A stretch of 64,000 nt of DNA from Hoylesella buccalis ATCC 35310 (GCF_025151385.1 NZ_CP102287.1:2542001-2606000), one strand, 5' to 3'. Numbered from the stretch's first letter, positions 15,646 to 26,095 are shown. Numbers and translations are program-made. Notes: generated by a model from the letters alone, not told the origin.

Positions 15646-17517
15646 TTATCTCCCTAATAGAACCAGAAGAACATTGATATCGCTTGGTGAAATACCCGGT
15701 ATTCTGCTGGCTTGTGCGAGCGTTTCGGGGTCGATTCGCTCTAACTTTTGGCGAGCTTCCGTAGATAATTCATGTAATTCGCTATATTGAAAGCGTCCTT
15801 TTATCTTGATATCCCTTAGGCGGTGCATCTTTTCGGCCATGAGTTTTTCACGCTCAATATAACCTTTATATTTGATTTTTATCTCTGTTGCCTCTGCAAT
15901 CTCTTCCTTTCGGTTGCGAGGTTTATTAAGCATTTCTTTCAAAGTCGTGATATGTTCGGCAAGTTGTGTCAACGATACTTGTGGCCGCCCCACGAGGTCA
16001 GATATCTTGGAGGTGCCGTGAAGGGGGGAAGTTCCTATGCTTTCAAGGAAATTGTTGATTTCATTCGGTTTAATCGGTGTTTGATTACAGAAATCAAGAA
16101 GAGCCTTAATGCTTTCCTTCTTCTCCATCCACCAATCGTAACGCTCGCGATTTGCCAGGCCTAATTGGTACGCTTTCTCCGTCAATCGTGCGTCGGCATC
16201 GTCTTGCCTTAATAGAATTCTGTATTCAGCGCGTGATGTAAACATGCGATAAGGCTCATCAACTCCTTTGGTTGTCAAGTCATCTATCAGCACACCGATG
16301 TAGCTTTCATCACGGTGCATGACGAAAGGTTCGCTGTTGGTGCAATGCAGTGCAGCGTTCACTCCAGCCACCAAACCTTGTCCGGCCGCTTCTTCATATC
16401 CGGTAGTGCCGTTCACTTGCCCAGCTAAGAACAAACCTTTCAAAACCTTCGATTCCAACGTTTGTTTCAATTGGGTAGGGTCAAAGTAATCATACTCTAT
16501 GGCATAGCCGGCTCGGTAGATTTTTGCATCGCGAAAAGCGGGTATCTTGTGGATTGCTTCCAGTTGTATATGCAGCGGCATACTCGATGAAAAGCCGTTC
16601 AAATACATTTCGTTGGTGCTTTCTCCTTCAGGTTCTAAAAACAGTGGATGCTGGTCTTTGTCGGGAAAAGTAACAAGCTTTGTCTCCACCGAAGGGCAAT
16701 AACGAGGGCCTGTACTTTGTATTTGTCCGTTGAAAAGGGGAGAATCTGACAATCCTTGCCTCAATACTTCGTGACATTCTTGATTGGTATAACATGTCCA
16801 ACAAGGTAGTTGTTTCAGCTTTCTATGTTCACTCATGTAGCTGAATTGATGGAAATCGTTCTCGCCATCCTGCCGTTCCATGTCCTCAAAATGCACCGTT
16901 CGCGCATCTATTCTGACAGGAGTACCCGTCTTCATGCGATCCACACGGATGCCGTGTCTCGAAATACTTTCACTCAAATGATACACCGCAGGCTCGGCAC
17001 AACGTCCGCCTGGCAGTTGATGTCGCCCGATATGCATCAGACCATTCAAGAAAGTTCCTGCTGTGATAACTACGCTTTTCGCTCTAAACTCAACTCCCCA
17101 AACCGTAATTACGCCAACGGCTTCTCCGTTTTCTACGATTAATTCGTGGGCTTCATCTTGCCAAATGTCAAGAAGTGGGGTGTTGTCCAACACTTTTCTC
17201 CATTCCCAGATGTATTTTCCTCGGTCGCATTGTGCGCGAGGACTCCACACAGCAGGTCCTTTACCCTTGTTGAGCATACGAAACTGGATGGCCGTTGCGT
17301 CGGTAATGAGGCCCATCTGTCCCCCCAAAGCGTCAATCTCGCGAACGATTTGTCCTTTCGCTATGCCGCCAATGGCTGGGTTGCAACTCATCTGTCCCAC
17401 CTTGTTCATGTCCATGGTGATGAGACAAGTACTTGCTCCCATGTTGGCCGATGCCGTCGCTGCCTCGCAACCAGCGTGTCCACCACCTATTATTATAACG
17501 TCGTATTTGAATTTCAT
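15646..17517 (-). CDS. mnmG: tRNA uridine-5-carboxymethylaminomethyl(34) synthesis enzyme MnmG (GidA)
   Basis: 623 residues from the ATG at 17517; an in-frame TTG three codons earlier is discounted. The FAD-binding Rossmann motif DVIIIGGGHAGCEAA is at the N-terminus. GTFLNGLMHIG and the GYAIEYDYFDP segment follow, and the C-terminal helical domain (IPGISPSDINVLLVLLGR) contacts MnmE. With MnmE it installs the cmnm5 group on wobble U34 of several tRNAs. A TACTTTTG -7 element lies upstream on the minus strand. Confidence 0.97.
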   Translation of the reverse strand: MKFKYDVIIIGGGHAGCEAATASANMGASTCLITMDMNKVGQMSCNPAIGGIAKGQIVREIDALGGQMGLITDATAIQFRMLNKGKGPAVWSPRAQCDRGKYIWEWRKVLDNTPLLDIWQDEAHELIVENGEAVGVITVWGVEFRAKSVVITAGTFLNGLMHIGRHQLPGGRCAEPAVYHLSESISRHGIRVDRMKTGTPVRIDARTVHFEDMERQDGENDFHQFSYMSEHRKLKQLPCWTCYTNQECHEVLRQGLSDSPLFNGQIQSTGPRYCPSVETKLVTFPDKDQHPLFLEPEGESTNEMYLNGFSSSMPLHIQLEAIHKIPAFRDAKIYRAGYAIEYDYFDPTQLKQTLESKVLKGLFLAGQVNGTTGYEEAAGQGLVAGVNAALHCTNSEPFVMHRDESYIGVLIDDLTTKGVDEPYRMFTSRAEYRILLRQDDADARLTEKAYQLGLANRERYDWWMEKKESIKALLDFCNQTPIKPNEINNFLESIGTSPLHGTSKISDLVGRPQVSLTQLAEHITTLKEMLNKPRNRKEEIAEATEIKIKYKGYIEREKLMAEKMHRLRDIKIKGRFQYSELHELSTEARQKLERIDPETLAQASRIPGISPSDINVLLVLLGR

Positions 17518-17671
17518 ATTAATCAATTACCTTTCTTCTCCATGGGCATTTCTTGTTTCTGCGAGCCTGACAAGGCCTTTTCGTTGCCCAAATCTGTTAT
17601 CCTTTTGAATCGTTGTGTCATTGCGCAGGCATTATTGTAAATGTCTGATAAACAAAGAACACAATACATCG

Positions 17672-17679
17672 CAAAAGTA
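17672..17679 (-). promoter_or_regulatory. Probable mnmG -7 element
   Basis: On the minus strand the sequence reads TACTTTTG, matching TAnnTTTG, about 155 bases before the mnmG ATG. No clear -33 TTTG was found. Confidence 0.4.
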
Positions 17680-17754
17680 CGCAATAAATTTTAATTATGA
17701 CTTGATTACGAATTAAAAACCCTCTTTACTCCGATTTATTCAGTTTATTTTATC

Positions 17755-17762
17755 TATCTTTG
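17755..17762 (+). promoter_or_regulatory. Probable -7 element of the GH84 gene
   Basis: TATCTTTG matches TAnnTTTG 75 bases before the ATG at 17838. The leader contains a small hairpin, GGTAGGA (17799-17805) with TCCTACC (17811-17817), whose role is unknown. Confidence 0.5.
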
Positions 17763-17837
17763 CGTCAAATTGTCGTGGAACATCCCGGTAGAACAATGGT
17801 AGGATTGGATTCCTACCGTCCCTTATCTTTTTAAATT

Positions 17838-20399
17838 ATGAATTATCTTAAACTTGGAACTATTTTATTCGTAGGACTTTTGTCCTCCCATGTGAGCATG
17901 TCACAAGTGTCTGGTTTCGATTTGTCATCACAACGCAAGGAAAGTGCAGACGTACCAAAGCTGACAGGGCATCAAGTTGATCACAAAGGATTGATAATCA
18001 ATCCCGTACCTAACTATCTCAATCTTTCCATTAGTGGAACATTAGACGTCACGACTGGGGTCAAATTATCTACTAAACTCGGTCGGCAGAAACGAGATAT
18101 CAAAGAGGATTTGGCCTTTCTGCCCTTGCAATCCGCTGGCGTTCCCTTGAACATTGCCTTGGAAAATACAGTTAAAAGCTGCAGTGTGAAGCCCGTCAGC
18201 GGCGCTTATTCGTTGCGCATTAATCGGCAAGGCATTGATATTGTGGGCTATGATGATGCCGGTGTGTACTATGGCATCCAGACTTTGCGCCAGATTATGG
18301 AAAGTCCCATCGCCCAAAACGGCAAGACCCTGCCTTATTTGGAGGTCAATGATTATCCCGTATTCCCATACCGTGGCATCATTGAAGGATTCTATGGCAC
18401 CCCCTGGTCACACAAGGTGCGCCTATCGTTGATTGATTTTTATGGCAAATACAAGTTGAACACATACGTTTACGGACCCAAAGACGACCCCTATCACAGT
18501 TCACCCAACTGGCGAAAGCCTTATCCGGCGGACGAAGCTAAGAACATTCATGAGCTGGTAGAGGCCTGTGATAAAAACAAGGTAGAGTTTGTTTGGGCCA
18601 TTCATCCAGGCAAAGACATCAAGTGGAATGAGGAAGATTACAACAACCTGAAGCACAAATTCGACCTGATGTACCAACTGGGAGTCCGCTCGTTCGCCAT
18701 CTTCTTTGATGATATCTCTGGTGATGGAACCAATCCAGCCAGGCAAGTAGAGCTGTTGAACCGCCTGACAAAAGAGTTTGTCAAGGTCAAAGGAGACGTT
18801 TCGCCACTCATCATTTGTCCCACAGACTATAGCCGAGCCTGGGCCAACCCAACGCCCGAAGGCAGCTTGTCGGTGTATGGTCGAACCTTAGACCCATCGG
18901 TGAGGGTGTTCTGGACAGGCGATGTCGTATGCAGTGACGTCACACGAACGACCTTAGCGTGGGTCAATTCACGCATCAAGCGACCGGCTCTGTTTTGGTG
19001 GAACTATCCCGTGACCGACTATGTGCGCCACATCGTGTTGCAAGGACCCGTCTATGGATTGGAAAACACCGTCACCGCAGGCGAGATGACCGGTCTGCTG
19101 AGCAATCCCATGGAGCATGGTGAAGCCTCTAAACTTGCTTTGTACAGCGTTGCTGACTACGCTTGGAACCCTACAGCCTATAACGCATTGGACAGTTGGG
19201 AGCGCGGATTGGCGGTGATGGCACCGCAGGCAAAGGACGCATATCGCACCTTTGCCATCCATTCTGCCGACACAGAAACGGGTTATCGGCGTGACGAATC
19301 GTGGGAAACAACAACCTTCAGCTTCGACCATTACACCCCAAAACAATATGATGACCTCATGCGTGAGTTCGAAAAGATAGAGAAGGTGCCGGCACAGTTG
19401 GAACAAGGATTGGCCAACCGAGGGCTGTTCAACGAGTTGCGTCCATGGCTCACCGAGTTCGGCAAGTTAGGAACGCGCGGTAAAAATGCGTTGAAACTCA
19501 TGGAGATGTTTAAGCATGAAGCCCCGGAAGCATTCTGGAACAGCTATGTGCAGAACCTCATGAGCGCGGAAGACAAGAAGACTTACGATGCTCATCGGTC
19601 GGGAACCATGAAGCTACAGCCGTTTTATGAAAAGGCCATGGAGGACATGAGCGAGGCCTTCTATGAGCAACTCGCGGGGAAAAAGTCAGCCATACAGCGT
19701 CCCATCGGATCTTATCCCAGCGTGTATACCACGCAGAGCAAGCACATGTTGGATGCCGATTCCCTCTCATTCTATCATTCGGGCATCGCACAAAAGACGG
19801 GTGATTGGGTTGGACTGGACCTGGGAAAGGTGATGCCGATTTGGGAAGTTGACCTCAAGCAAGGCCGCAATGCGACAGATGACGTAGATTATTTCGACCA
19901 TGCCATCCTTGAATGCTCTGCTGACGGACAGACCTGGCACCCCCTCATCGCCGACCTTCAGAAGCAGTACGATATTCATTGGACGGGGCAGGGTGTGCAG
20001 GGACGCTATGTACGCTTGCGCAAACTACCTTCAGAGAAGACCCATTGGTTGGCCATTCGCACGTTCAAGGTCAATCCTATCACGTTGTCACACCTGGATT
20101 TTGACGTACACACAGACCAAGGCGAGAAGGCCATCCGTGCTTTTGATGAACAACCTTTGACCTCTTTCCATCTTGCTGGCACCCTTTCGTTCGACATTCC
20201 AAAGCATACGCAGCGTTATATTTTGCTGATGAAGCTGCCCGAAAATCAGTCGGTCAAGGTGAAACAACATGACAAGAAGGGACGTGTTGTGGCTGAAACT
20301 ACCGTTAGCTCATCCTTCCATCAACTTGATGTCGCGAAAAAAGCTACCCGCCTAACCATCGAGGGCAACGCAGAAATTTTTGAAATCATCCGCAAGTAA
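17838..20399 (+). CDS. Secreted GH84 beta-N-acetylhexosaminidase
   Basis: 853 residues with an N-terminal signal peptide (cleavage near VSMSQ). An alpha/beta GH20b-like domain (~50-170) precedes the GH84 barrel. The barrel begins at YRGIIEGFYGTPWSHKVRL and has the tandem catalytic aspartates in AIFFDDISGDG (Asp291-Asp292), the hallmark of substrate-assisted GH84 enzymes. The motif ALFWWNYPVTDY fits the same family. A helical segment follows, then a C-terminal F5/8-type or discoidin-like domain from about residue 640. The family removes N-acetylglucosamine from glycoproteins and mucins, so a glycan-foraging role is likely. No SusC/D pair is adjacent. Confidence 0.93.
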   Translation: MNYLKLGTILFVGLLSSHVSMSQVSGFDLSSQRKESADVPKLTGHQVDHKGLIINPVPNYLNLSISGTLDVTTGVKLSTKLGRQKRDIKEDLAFLPLQSAGVPLNIALENTVKSCSVKPVSGAYSLRINRQGIDIVGYDDAGVYYGIQTLRQIMESPIAQNGKTLPYLEVNDYPVFPYRGIIEGFYGTPWSHKVRLSLIDFYGKYKLNTYVYGPKDDPYHSSPNWRKPYPADEAKNIHELVEACDKNKVEFVWAIHPGKDIKWNEEDYNNLKHKFDLMYQLGVRSFAIFFDDISGDGTNPARQVELLNRLTKEFVKVKGDVSPLIICPTDYSRAWANPTPEGSLSVYGRTLDPSVRVFWTGDVVCSDVTRTTLAWVNSRIKRPALFWWNYPVTDYVRHIVLQGPVYGLENTVTAGEMTGLLSNPMEHGEASKLALYSVADYAWNPTAYNALDSWERGLAVMAPQAKDAYRTFAIHSADTETGYRRDESWETTTFSFDHYTPKQYDDLMREFEKIEKVPAQLEQGLANRGLFNELRPWLTEFGKLGTRGKNALKLMEMFKHEAPEAFWNSYVQNLMSAEDKKTYDAHRSGTMKLQPFYEKAMEDMSEAFYEQLAGKKSAIQRPIGSYPSVYTTQSKHMLDADSLSFYHSGIAQKTGDWVGLDLGKVMPIWEVDLKQGRNATDDVDYFDHAILECSADGQTWHPLIADLQKQYDIHWTGQGVQGRYVRLRKLPSEKTHWLAIRTFKVNPITLSHLDFDVHTDQGEKAIRAFDEQPLTSFHLAGTLSFDIPKHTQRYILLMKLPENQSVKVKQHDKKGRVVAETTVSSSFHQLDVAKKATRLTIEGNAEIFEIIRK

Positions 20400-20403
20400 G
20401 CGA

Positions 20404-20447
20404 ATAAAAATAAGGTGTGCCAGTTTGATGACACACCTTATTTTTAT
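20404..20447. terminator. Bidirectional hairpin terminator
   Basis: ATAAAAATAAGGTGTG (20404-20419) pairs perfectly with CACACCTTATTTTTAT (20432-20447), 12-base loop. A-rich and T-rich flanks serve both the GH84 gene and the convergent YitT gene. Confidence 0.9.
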
Positions 20448-20485
20448 GCCGATTCATCAGCACATCGTCTTTTGTTTGGCCTTGA

Positions 20486-21406
20486 TTAACGGGTGGGTTC
20501 TTCTTTTTTAGCTTGCGCCACTCGTGGTGATTTCTTCTTTTTGTTCACCTTGAACTTGTCAAAGCCCAGTCCGTATACACCGATAACCGCACTCTGAGAG
20601 ACAAAAGCCTCTGGGTCTATCTCGTCAATCGTTCTGAAAATCATGGACGACTCGGTTTGTTTGGCCAGCACGAAAAGCATTTTCATGTCGCGTCCAGAGT
20701 AAAATCCGTTGCCCGTGAGCGTGGTACATCCTCGTTGAACCGTCGTATTGATGGCCCTACCTATCTCTTCGTATTTTTCTGAGATGATGAAGAATTGAAC
20801 CGACCGTCGGTTCATGTTCACCACTTTGTCCACGCAAGCCGAAGAAACAATGAGCACCACATAGCCATACAACACCTGCTCCCAGTCGTGCAGCACCAGG
20901 TAGCTGGATGTGATGATGGTGATGTCGCAGAGAAGGATGACCTTTCCCAGCGAGATGTCATGATATTTGTTAATCATGGCCGCAATGACATCCGTTCCAC
21001 CTGTGCTGCCGTTGCTCGACAATCCCATTCCGATGCTCGACCCCATGAGCACAGCTCCCAGAATGGCCGCCATGAAAGGTTGGTCGTTGATGATTGCCTC
21101 ATCGTGCGTCACCTGTCTGATGAGCCACACAAACATGGCGAACGTCAGGGCGGCATAGATGGTCTTGACGCAAAATCGCCACCCCAGAATCTTGAGTGCA
21201 AAGGCCAGCAGGGTGGCGTTGATGACTAGGTAAGTGACCTCTACGGGAATATTAAACCCCCAATAGATGATAGACGAGATACCTGTGATGCCGCCCATAC
21301 CGATGTGGTTGGGCAACAAGAAGACGGTTAGGCCTAAGCTACCCATGAGCATGGCCAGTGTGATGACGGCGTAATCTTTCAGTTCTGATTTCTTTTTTCT
21401 TGGCAT
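20486..21406 (-). CDS. YitT family membrane protein
   Basis: 306 residues. Five to six hydrophobic segments lie in the first ~200 residues (AVITLAMLMGSLGLTVFLLP, VTYLVINATLLAFAL, AAILGAVLMGSSIGMGL, VILLCDITIITSSYLVL, VLYGYVVLIVSSACVD). The conserved SSNGSTGGTDVIA motif sits between them. A cytoplasmic DUF2179 domain (~215-290, SVQFFIISEKYEEIGRAI through EIDPEAFVSQS) follows, then a lysine-rich tail. Family function is unproven; transport is often assumed. Confidence 0.9.
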   Translation of the reverse strand: MPRKKKSELKDYAVITLAMLMGSLGLTVFLLPNHIGMGGITGISSIIYWGFNIPVEVTYLVINATLLAFALKILGWRFCVKTIYAALTFAMFVWLIRQVTHDEAIINDQPFMAAILGAVLMGSSIGMGLSSNGSTGGTDVIAAMINKYHDISLGKVILLCDITIITSSYLVLHDWEQVLYGYVVLIVSSACVDKVVNMNRRSVQFFIISEKYEEIGRAINTTVQRGCTTLTGNGFYSGRDMKMLFVLAKQTESSMIFRTIDEIDPEAFVSQSAVIGVYGLGFDKFKVNKKKKSPRVAQAKKEEPTR

Positions 21407-22247
21407 GGTGAGTTTGTTTTTTTAGCGTCTTGTTATTCCTTGTTGTACCTTGGATGGTACGAAAGGATGTCGTCGGCAAAGTTACAAAAAAGATGTTTAT
21501 CTGTTTCTCATTGCCCCTAAAATGTGCTGATGATGTGTGAACCGTAACTCCAATGAAGCTGTTCTTGGGATGCGCTCGAGTCCTTTCCCGAAAACGGTTT
21601 GATGGTGTTTCGTGCAAAAATGTTCCATTTCTTTACTAAAAAACAGCCCTAAAATGGCACTTCAAAACTTTCAATCTAGAAAAAATCAATAGGCAAGGAG
21701 GATGCAAACAAGCTATCATGAAGCAAGAAAAATGAGATTTTAAGGCAATAGTAATGCGTTTAAGGTGTTATATGCATGATATTGCCGCCCAATAGATATG
21801 GTATTGCACGGCAAAAGCATGCAAATATCTGCCTAAAAGCTATGCTTTTGTGCTTAAAATAGCGCGTAAATGGGCTGATATTCGTGTCTTGATTTTGCAA
21901 TATGCTGTATGTCAAGAGAATACAAATGTTGCTCATTTTGGGCGTATTTGCGACGAAAGTGAAGGCTGTTCGTAAATACGCAAATTATAAGAGAGTGTGT
22001 TGTCAAGATATTTCACCAGTAGGAGCATGTTCTATCGCGTTTTATTGCATAGCCTTCATGTTTCAGCAAACGGTTCTCAAGTTCGGACATTGTCACCATG
22101 TTTAGCCGCATCACGCACCCTGTTGTGGGCGAATAAAATCAGATGTGCACCTTAAAAGTGTTAAAATCATGAAGTTCAGCCTTGCATATAGAAAAAACTC
22201 ACTATATTTACATTCATTTTGAAATAACTAAAAATTGTTTTGTCGAT
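21407..22247. other. Non-coding spacer between divergent genes
   Basis: No convincing gene in 841 bases. Candidate ORFs here are short, have unusual residue composition and lack family features. The part from about 21650 to 21900 is built of degenerate ~22-base repeats (listed separately). A TATATTTA element near 22203, 45 bases before the DUF3467 gene, could be a weak -7 box. Confidence 0.6.
21776..21865 (+). repeat. Degenerate ~22-bp period array
   Basis: ATG-anchored units start at 21776, 21798, 21819 and 21842 (spacings 22, 21, 23), with motifs ATGATATTG, ATGGTATTG, ATGCAAATA and ATGCTTTTG, each followed by a C- and A-rich half. It resembles the array at 44466 more than the strict arrays at 3901, 11590 and 54857. 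Confidence 0.5.
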
Positions 22248-22562
22248 ATGGAAGATAACACGCAGCAGCAGGGATTGCAATTGGAGTTGAATCCCGAGGT
22301 GGCTCAGGGTAAGTATGTAAATCTGGCCCTGATCTCACACTCCAGTTCAGAGTTTGTACTTGATTTTACCAGTATTTTGCCCGGAATACCCAAACCTCAG
22401 GTGGTAAGTCGTGTGGTGATGGCACCCGAACATGCCAAACGACTTCTCATGGCCTTGCAGGAGAACATCTATAAATACGAGCAGCAGTTTGGCAAGATTC
22501 AACTGCCAGAGATGGCAGGCCGCACCATTGCTCCTTTCGAAGGTACCAAGGGGGAAGCGTAG
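22248..22562 (+). CDS. DUF3467 family protein
   Basis: 104 residues from the ATG at 22248, which fits the family start MEDNTQQQGLQLELNPEVAQ; the longer upstream frame is unlikely. GKYVNLALISHSSSEFVLDF and VSRVVMAPEHAKRLLMALQ are characteristic. It is a small soluble protein common in Bacteroidota, with unknown function. It sits alone, 376 bases upstream of the fumarate reductase operon, which has its own promoter. Confidence 0.85.
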   Translation: MEDNTQQQGLQLELNPEVAQGKYVNLALISHSSSEFVLDFTSILPGIPKPQVVSRVVMAPEHAKRLLMALQENIYKYEQQFGKIQLPEMAGRTIAPFEGTKGEA

Positions 22563-22769
22563 ATTGCGCTCCCTTTGGCGATAGATAGTTCTTTCTCTGT
22601 CGATAGGTGGCTCTTTCTTCAGCGAATGTGTTAAAGACTGCGGTTCGTTCGTGAAACTATTTCCGCGTTCTCTTGCTATTTCCTTTTAGGCGTATCTGCG
22701 TAAAATCGGTTCCTCATCTTTGTCCGTCCTGTCACCTTGATGAGTTTTCTCGTATTTTTAACGAAAAGC

Positions 22770-22800
22770 TTTGAGTTATCACTAAATTGTAGTATTTTTG
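22770..22800 (+). promoter_or_regulatory. Promoter of the fumarate reductase operon
   Basis: TTTG (22770-22773), 19 bases, TATTTTTG (22793-22800): a full match to the Bacteroidota -33/-7 consensus. The predicted leader is about 135 bases to the frdC ATG at 22939. The rest of the 22563-22938 spacer shows nothing else I recognise. Confidence 0.8.
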
Positions 22801-22938
22801 CAACGGCTGGCGGTATCTGATACCTAAAAATGAGGATGTTTGATGATGAACATTTGTAAAGAACACCAGCCAAGGAACAACTATTTAAACGCACACATCA
22901 ATATACTAACATTTAAATACTTTAATTATCAATCATTT

Positions 22939-23625
22939 ATGTGGTTAATCAATTCATCTATTGGTAGAAAAGTGGTCATGTCGGTTACCGGCATTGCGCT
23001 TATTCTGTTCCTGACATTTCACATGTCAATGAATGTTGTCGCCCTCTTTTCTGGAGAAGCGTACAACATGATTTGTGAACTTTTGGGTGCCAACTGGTAT
23101 GCGGTGGTAGCTACGATAGCACTTGCAGCTTTGGTTGTTTGTCATATCGTCTACGCATTCATCCTGACGGCACAAAACCTGCGGGCTCGCGGCAACGAAC
23201 GTTATGCCGTTACGCAAAGAAGCTCTAAGGTAGAGTGGGCATCTCAAAACATGTTGGTGTTAGGCATCATCATTCTTTTGGGCTTACTTCTTCACTTGTA
23301 CAATTTCTGGTACAACATGATGTTTGCCGAGATCTTTCACATTGCCGACCCGTTAGGCAATCCTGCTGACGGATTTGGTTACATTCGTGAAACATTCGCA
23401 CAACCTCTGTATGTGGTGCTGTATGTCATTTGGCTGGTTGCCATCTGGTTCCATCTCACGCATGGCTTCTGGAGTGCAATGCAAACACTTGGAATCAGCA
23501 ACAAAATCTGGTTCAATCGATGGAAGACCATCGGCGAGGTGTACGCCACGTTGCTGATGTTAGGCTTCCTTGTTGTTGTTCTCGCATTTGCCTTTGGCTG
23601 CGCGCCAAGTTTGTGCTGTGCGTAA
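22939..23625 (+). CDS. frdC: Fumarate reductase/succinate dehydrogenase cytochrome b subunit
   Basis: 228 residues from the ATG at 22939, preferred over an upstream in-frame start because MWLINSSIGRKVVMSVTG matches the b558-family start. Five hydrophobic helices carry the histidines expected for two haems: LFLTFHMSMNVVALF, LVVCHIVYAFIL, GLLLHLYNFWYNM, and IWFHLTHGFWSAMQTLG. It anchors the flavoprotein and iron-sulfur subunits in the inner membrane and exchanges electrons with menaquinone. First gene of the operon; frdA starts 34 bases later. Confidence 0.93.
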   Translation: MWLINSSIGRKVVMSVTGIALILFLTFHMSMNVVALFSGEAYNMICELLGANWYAVVATIALAALVVCHIVYAFILTAQNLRARGNERYAVTQRSSKVEWASQNMLVLGIIILLGLLLHLYNFWYNMMFAEIFHIADPLGNPADGFGYIRETFAQPLYVVLYVIWLVAIWFHLTHGFWSAMQTLGISNKIWFNRWKTIGEVYATLLMLGFLVVVLAFAFGCAPSLCCA

Positions 23626-23659
23626 TTGTTTAATCTGATTACATGTAAGGAAGAATATT

Positions 23660-25639
23660 ATGACACAAATAAATTCAAAAATACCTGAAGGACCAGTAGC
23701 TGAGAAGTGGACCAATTACAAGGCTCACCAGCGCTTGGTTAACCCAAAGAATAAATTAAAATTGGATGTCATCGTTGTTGGTACAGGCTTAGCAGGTGCC
23801 AGTGCCGCCGCTTCGTTGGGCGAGATGGGATTCAATGTATTCAACTTTTGTATTCAAGACTCGCCTCGTCGTGCACACTCTATTGCTGCACAAGGAGGTA
23901 TCAATGCTGCCAAGGATTATCAGAATGACGGTGACTCTGTTTATCGTTTGTTCTATGATACCGTAAAAGGTGGCGACTATCGTGCTCGCGAAGCTAACGT
24001 TTACCGTTTGGCAGAGGTGTCAAATGCTATCATCGACCAATGTGTTGCACAAGGCGTACCATTCGCTCGTGAATACGGAGGCATGTTGGCCAACCGTTCA
24101 TTTGGTGGTGCACAGGTAAGTAGAACGTTCTATGCCAAAGGTCAAACAGGTCAGCAGCTGTTGTTAGGTGCTTACTCATCACTGATGTGTCAAGTACATG
24201 CAGGCAAAGTAAAGCTCTATACACGTTACGAGATGGAGGACGTAGTCATCATTGACGGTCGTGCTCGTGGTATCATAGCCAAGAACTTGGTGACTGGTAA
24301 GTTAGAGAGATTCTCTGCCAATGCCGTAGTGATTGCCACTGGCGGATACGGAAATGCTTATTTCCTTTCTACCAATGCAATGGGATGTAACTGTACCGCT
24401 GCCGTTCAGTGCTACCGTAAGGGTGCTTATTTTGCTAACCCTTCGTATGTGCAGATTCACCCCACCTGTATTCCTGTACATGGTGACAAGCAATCGAAGC
24501 TGACGTTGATGTCAGAATCGTTGCGTAACGACGGACGTATTTGGGTTCCTAAGAAGATTGAAGATGCCAAGGCATTGCAGGCAGGAACGAAACAAGGCTG
24601 GGAAATACCAGAGGAGGATCGCGACTACTACTTGGAGCGTCGCTACCCAGCATTTGGTAACTTAGTGCCTCGTGACGTGGCTTCGCGTGCTGCGAAGGAG
24701 CGTTGCGATAAGGGTTTTGGTGTGAATAACACTGGTTTGGCTGTGTTCCTCGACTTCTCTGAGTCAATCAACCGATTGGGACTTGATGAAATCATGCAGC
24801 GTTATGGAAACCTCTTCGAGATGTATGAAGAGATTACAGACGTGTTCCCAGGCGACATGGCGAACGAAATCAATGGTGAAAAGTACTACAAGCCCATGAT
24901 GATCTTCCCCGCTATCCATTATACCATGGGTGGTATTTGGGTAGATTACGAGTTGATGACCTCTGTCGCAGGACTGTTTGCCATCGGTGAATGTAACTTC
25001 TCTGATCACGGTGCTAACCGTTTGGGAGCTTCAGCGTTGATGCAAGGTTTGGCAGATGGTTACTTCGTGTTGCCATACACCATTCAAAATTATTTGGCAG
25101 ACCAAGCTGTTTGGCCACGTCTTTCTACCGATCTTCCAGAGTTTGAAGAGGCTGAAAAGAAGGTACAAGCAGAGATTGACCGTTTGATGAACATCAAGGG
25201 TAAGCGCTCTGTCGATTCTATTCACAAGGAGTTGGGTCACATCATGTGGGAACACGTGGGAATGGGTCGTACCAAGGAAGGTCTCGAAGAAGGCTTGAAG
25301 ATGATAGCAGACTTGCGTAAAGAGTTCGATACCAACCTGTTTATTCCAGGTTCTAAGGAAGGTCTGAACGTTGAGTTGGATAAAGCTATCCATTTGCGTG
25401 ATTTCTTATTGATGGGCGAACTCGTTGCTTACGATGCCATCTCTCGTAATGAGAGTTGTGGAGGTCACTTCCGTGAGGAGTACCAAACACCTGAGGGAGA
25501 GGCAAAGCGTGACGATGAAAACTATTTCTATGTAGGTTGTTGGAAGTACCAGAACAATGATGAAACCGCCCCCGAGCTGCTCAAAGAGCCACTCGAGTAC
25601 GAGGCCATCAAGGTACAGACACGTAATTATAAGAATTAA
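23660..25639 (+). CDS. frdA: Fumarate reductase/succinate dehydrogenase flavoprotein subunit
   Basis: 659 residues. The FAD Rossmann motif is [38 protein letters not shown] contains the histidine that usually binds FAD covalently, and [19 protein letters not shown] and [15 protein letters not shown] line the dicarboxylate site. [20 protein letters not shown] closes the FAD domain. In anaerobic Bacteroidota this complex reduces fumarate to succinate as a major fermentation end-step, with menaquinol as donor. Its stop codon is followed immediately by the 8-bp repeat array of the inserted four-helix-bundle unit. Confidence 0.96.
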   Translation: MTQINSKIPEGPVAEKWTNYKAHQRLVNPKNKLKLDVIVVGTGLAGASAAASLGEMGFNVFNFCIQDSPRRAHSIAAQGGINAAKDYQNDGDSVYRLFYDTVKGGDYRAREANVYRLAEVSNAIIDQCVAQGVPFAREYGGMLANRSFGGAQVSRTFYAKGQTGQQLLLGAYSSLMCQVHAGKVKLYTRYEMEDVVIIDGRARGIIAKNLVTGKLERFSANAVVIATGGYGNAYFLSTNAMGCNCTAAVQCYRKGAYFANPSYVQIHPTCIPVHGDKQSKLTLMSESLRNDGRIWVPKKIEDAKALQAGTKQGWEIPEEDRDYYLERRYPAFGNLVPRDVASRAAKERCDKGFGVNNTGLAVFLDFSESINRLGLDEIMQRYGNLFEMYEEITDVFPGDMANEINGEKYYKPMMIFPAIHYTMGGIWVDYELMTSVAGLFAIGECNFSDHGANRLGASALMQGLADGYFVLPYTIQNYLADQAVWPRLSTDLPEFEEAEKKVQAEIDRLMNIKGKRSVDSIHKELGHIMWEHVGMGRTKEGLEEGLKMIADLRKEFDTNLFIPGSKEGLNVELDKAIHLRDFLLMGELVAYDAISRNESCGGHFREEYQTPEGEAKRDDENYFYVGCWKYQNNDETAPELLKEPLEYEAIKVQTRNYKN

Positions 25640-25640
25640 A

Positions 25641-25688
25641 TTGATGAGTTGACGAGTTAACAAGCTGACGAGTAGACAAGATGATAGT
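25641..25688 (+). repeat. 8-bp tandem array, left end of the four-helix-bundle unit
   Basis: TTGATGAG, TTGACGAG, TTAACAAG, CTGACGAG, TAGACAAG, ATGATAGT: six consecutive 8-mers starting one base after the frdA stop codon. The units are roughly complementary to the right-end array at 26175-26210 (for example TTAACAAG against CTTGTGAA, 7 of 8 paired). Confidence 0.85.
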
Positions 25689-25735
25689 GAATTCGTGAGG
25701 TTCTTCTCATAGCTAATATGTAATCCGAATTGGAT

Positions 25736-26095
25736 ATGAAATCTACGCACAAAGACTTGATTGTTTGGCAAAAGAGCATCATTCTTGTGAAAAGGATTTA
25801 TCAAGTAACGAGATGTTTTCCACATGAAGAACTCATGGGAATCTCCTCTCAAATGCGTAGAGCTGCAATTTCAATACCTTCGAACATAGCCGAAGGTTAT
25901 GGCAGAGGAACAACAAAAGAGTTGTTACATTTCTTATATATAGCTTTGGGTTCAGCTTCTGAATTGGATACTCAAATTATTCTCTGTAAAGAGCTGGGCT
26001 TTATTATTGATTTGGAGGCTTACCAAGAACTCTATCAATTAAATATAGAAGTCTTAAAAATGCTAACAGCACTCATTAAAAGTCAACAACAATAG
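25736..26095 (+). CDS. Four-helix-bundle protein, S23/IVP (23S rRNA intervening sequence) family
   Basis: 119 residues from the ATG at 25736; a TTG two codons earlier is discounted. KDLIVWQKSIILVKRIYQVT, FPHEELMGISSQMRRAAISI, PSNIAEGYGRGTTKELLHFL and ALGSASELDTQI are the family signatures; all four helices are visible. Homologues are encoded inside 23S rRNA intervening sequences of several bacteria and occur free-standing, often in several copies, in Bacteroidota genomes; Avd of diversity-generating retroelements has the same fold. Here the gene splits frdA from frdB and is framed by inverted 8-bp repeat arrays. Function unknown; nucleic-acid binding is plausible. Confidence 0.9.
   Translation: MKSTHKDLIVWQKSIILVKRIYQVTRCFPHEELMGISSQMRRAAISIPSNIAEGYGRGTTKELLHFLYIALGSASELDTQIILCKELGFIIDLEAYQELYQLNIEVLKMLTALIKSQQQ

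Noticed and set aside
21902-22105. 67-residue frame in the spacer before the DUF3467 gene
   Set aside because: Short, Cys-rich, no family features, overlaps repeat-like sequence and ends without a plausible operon context.
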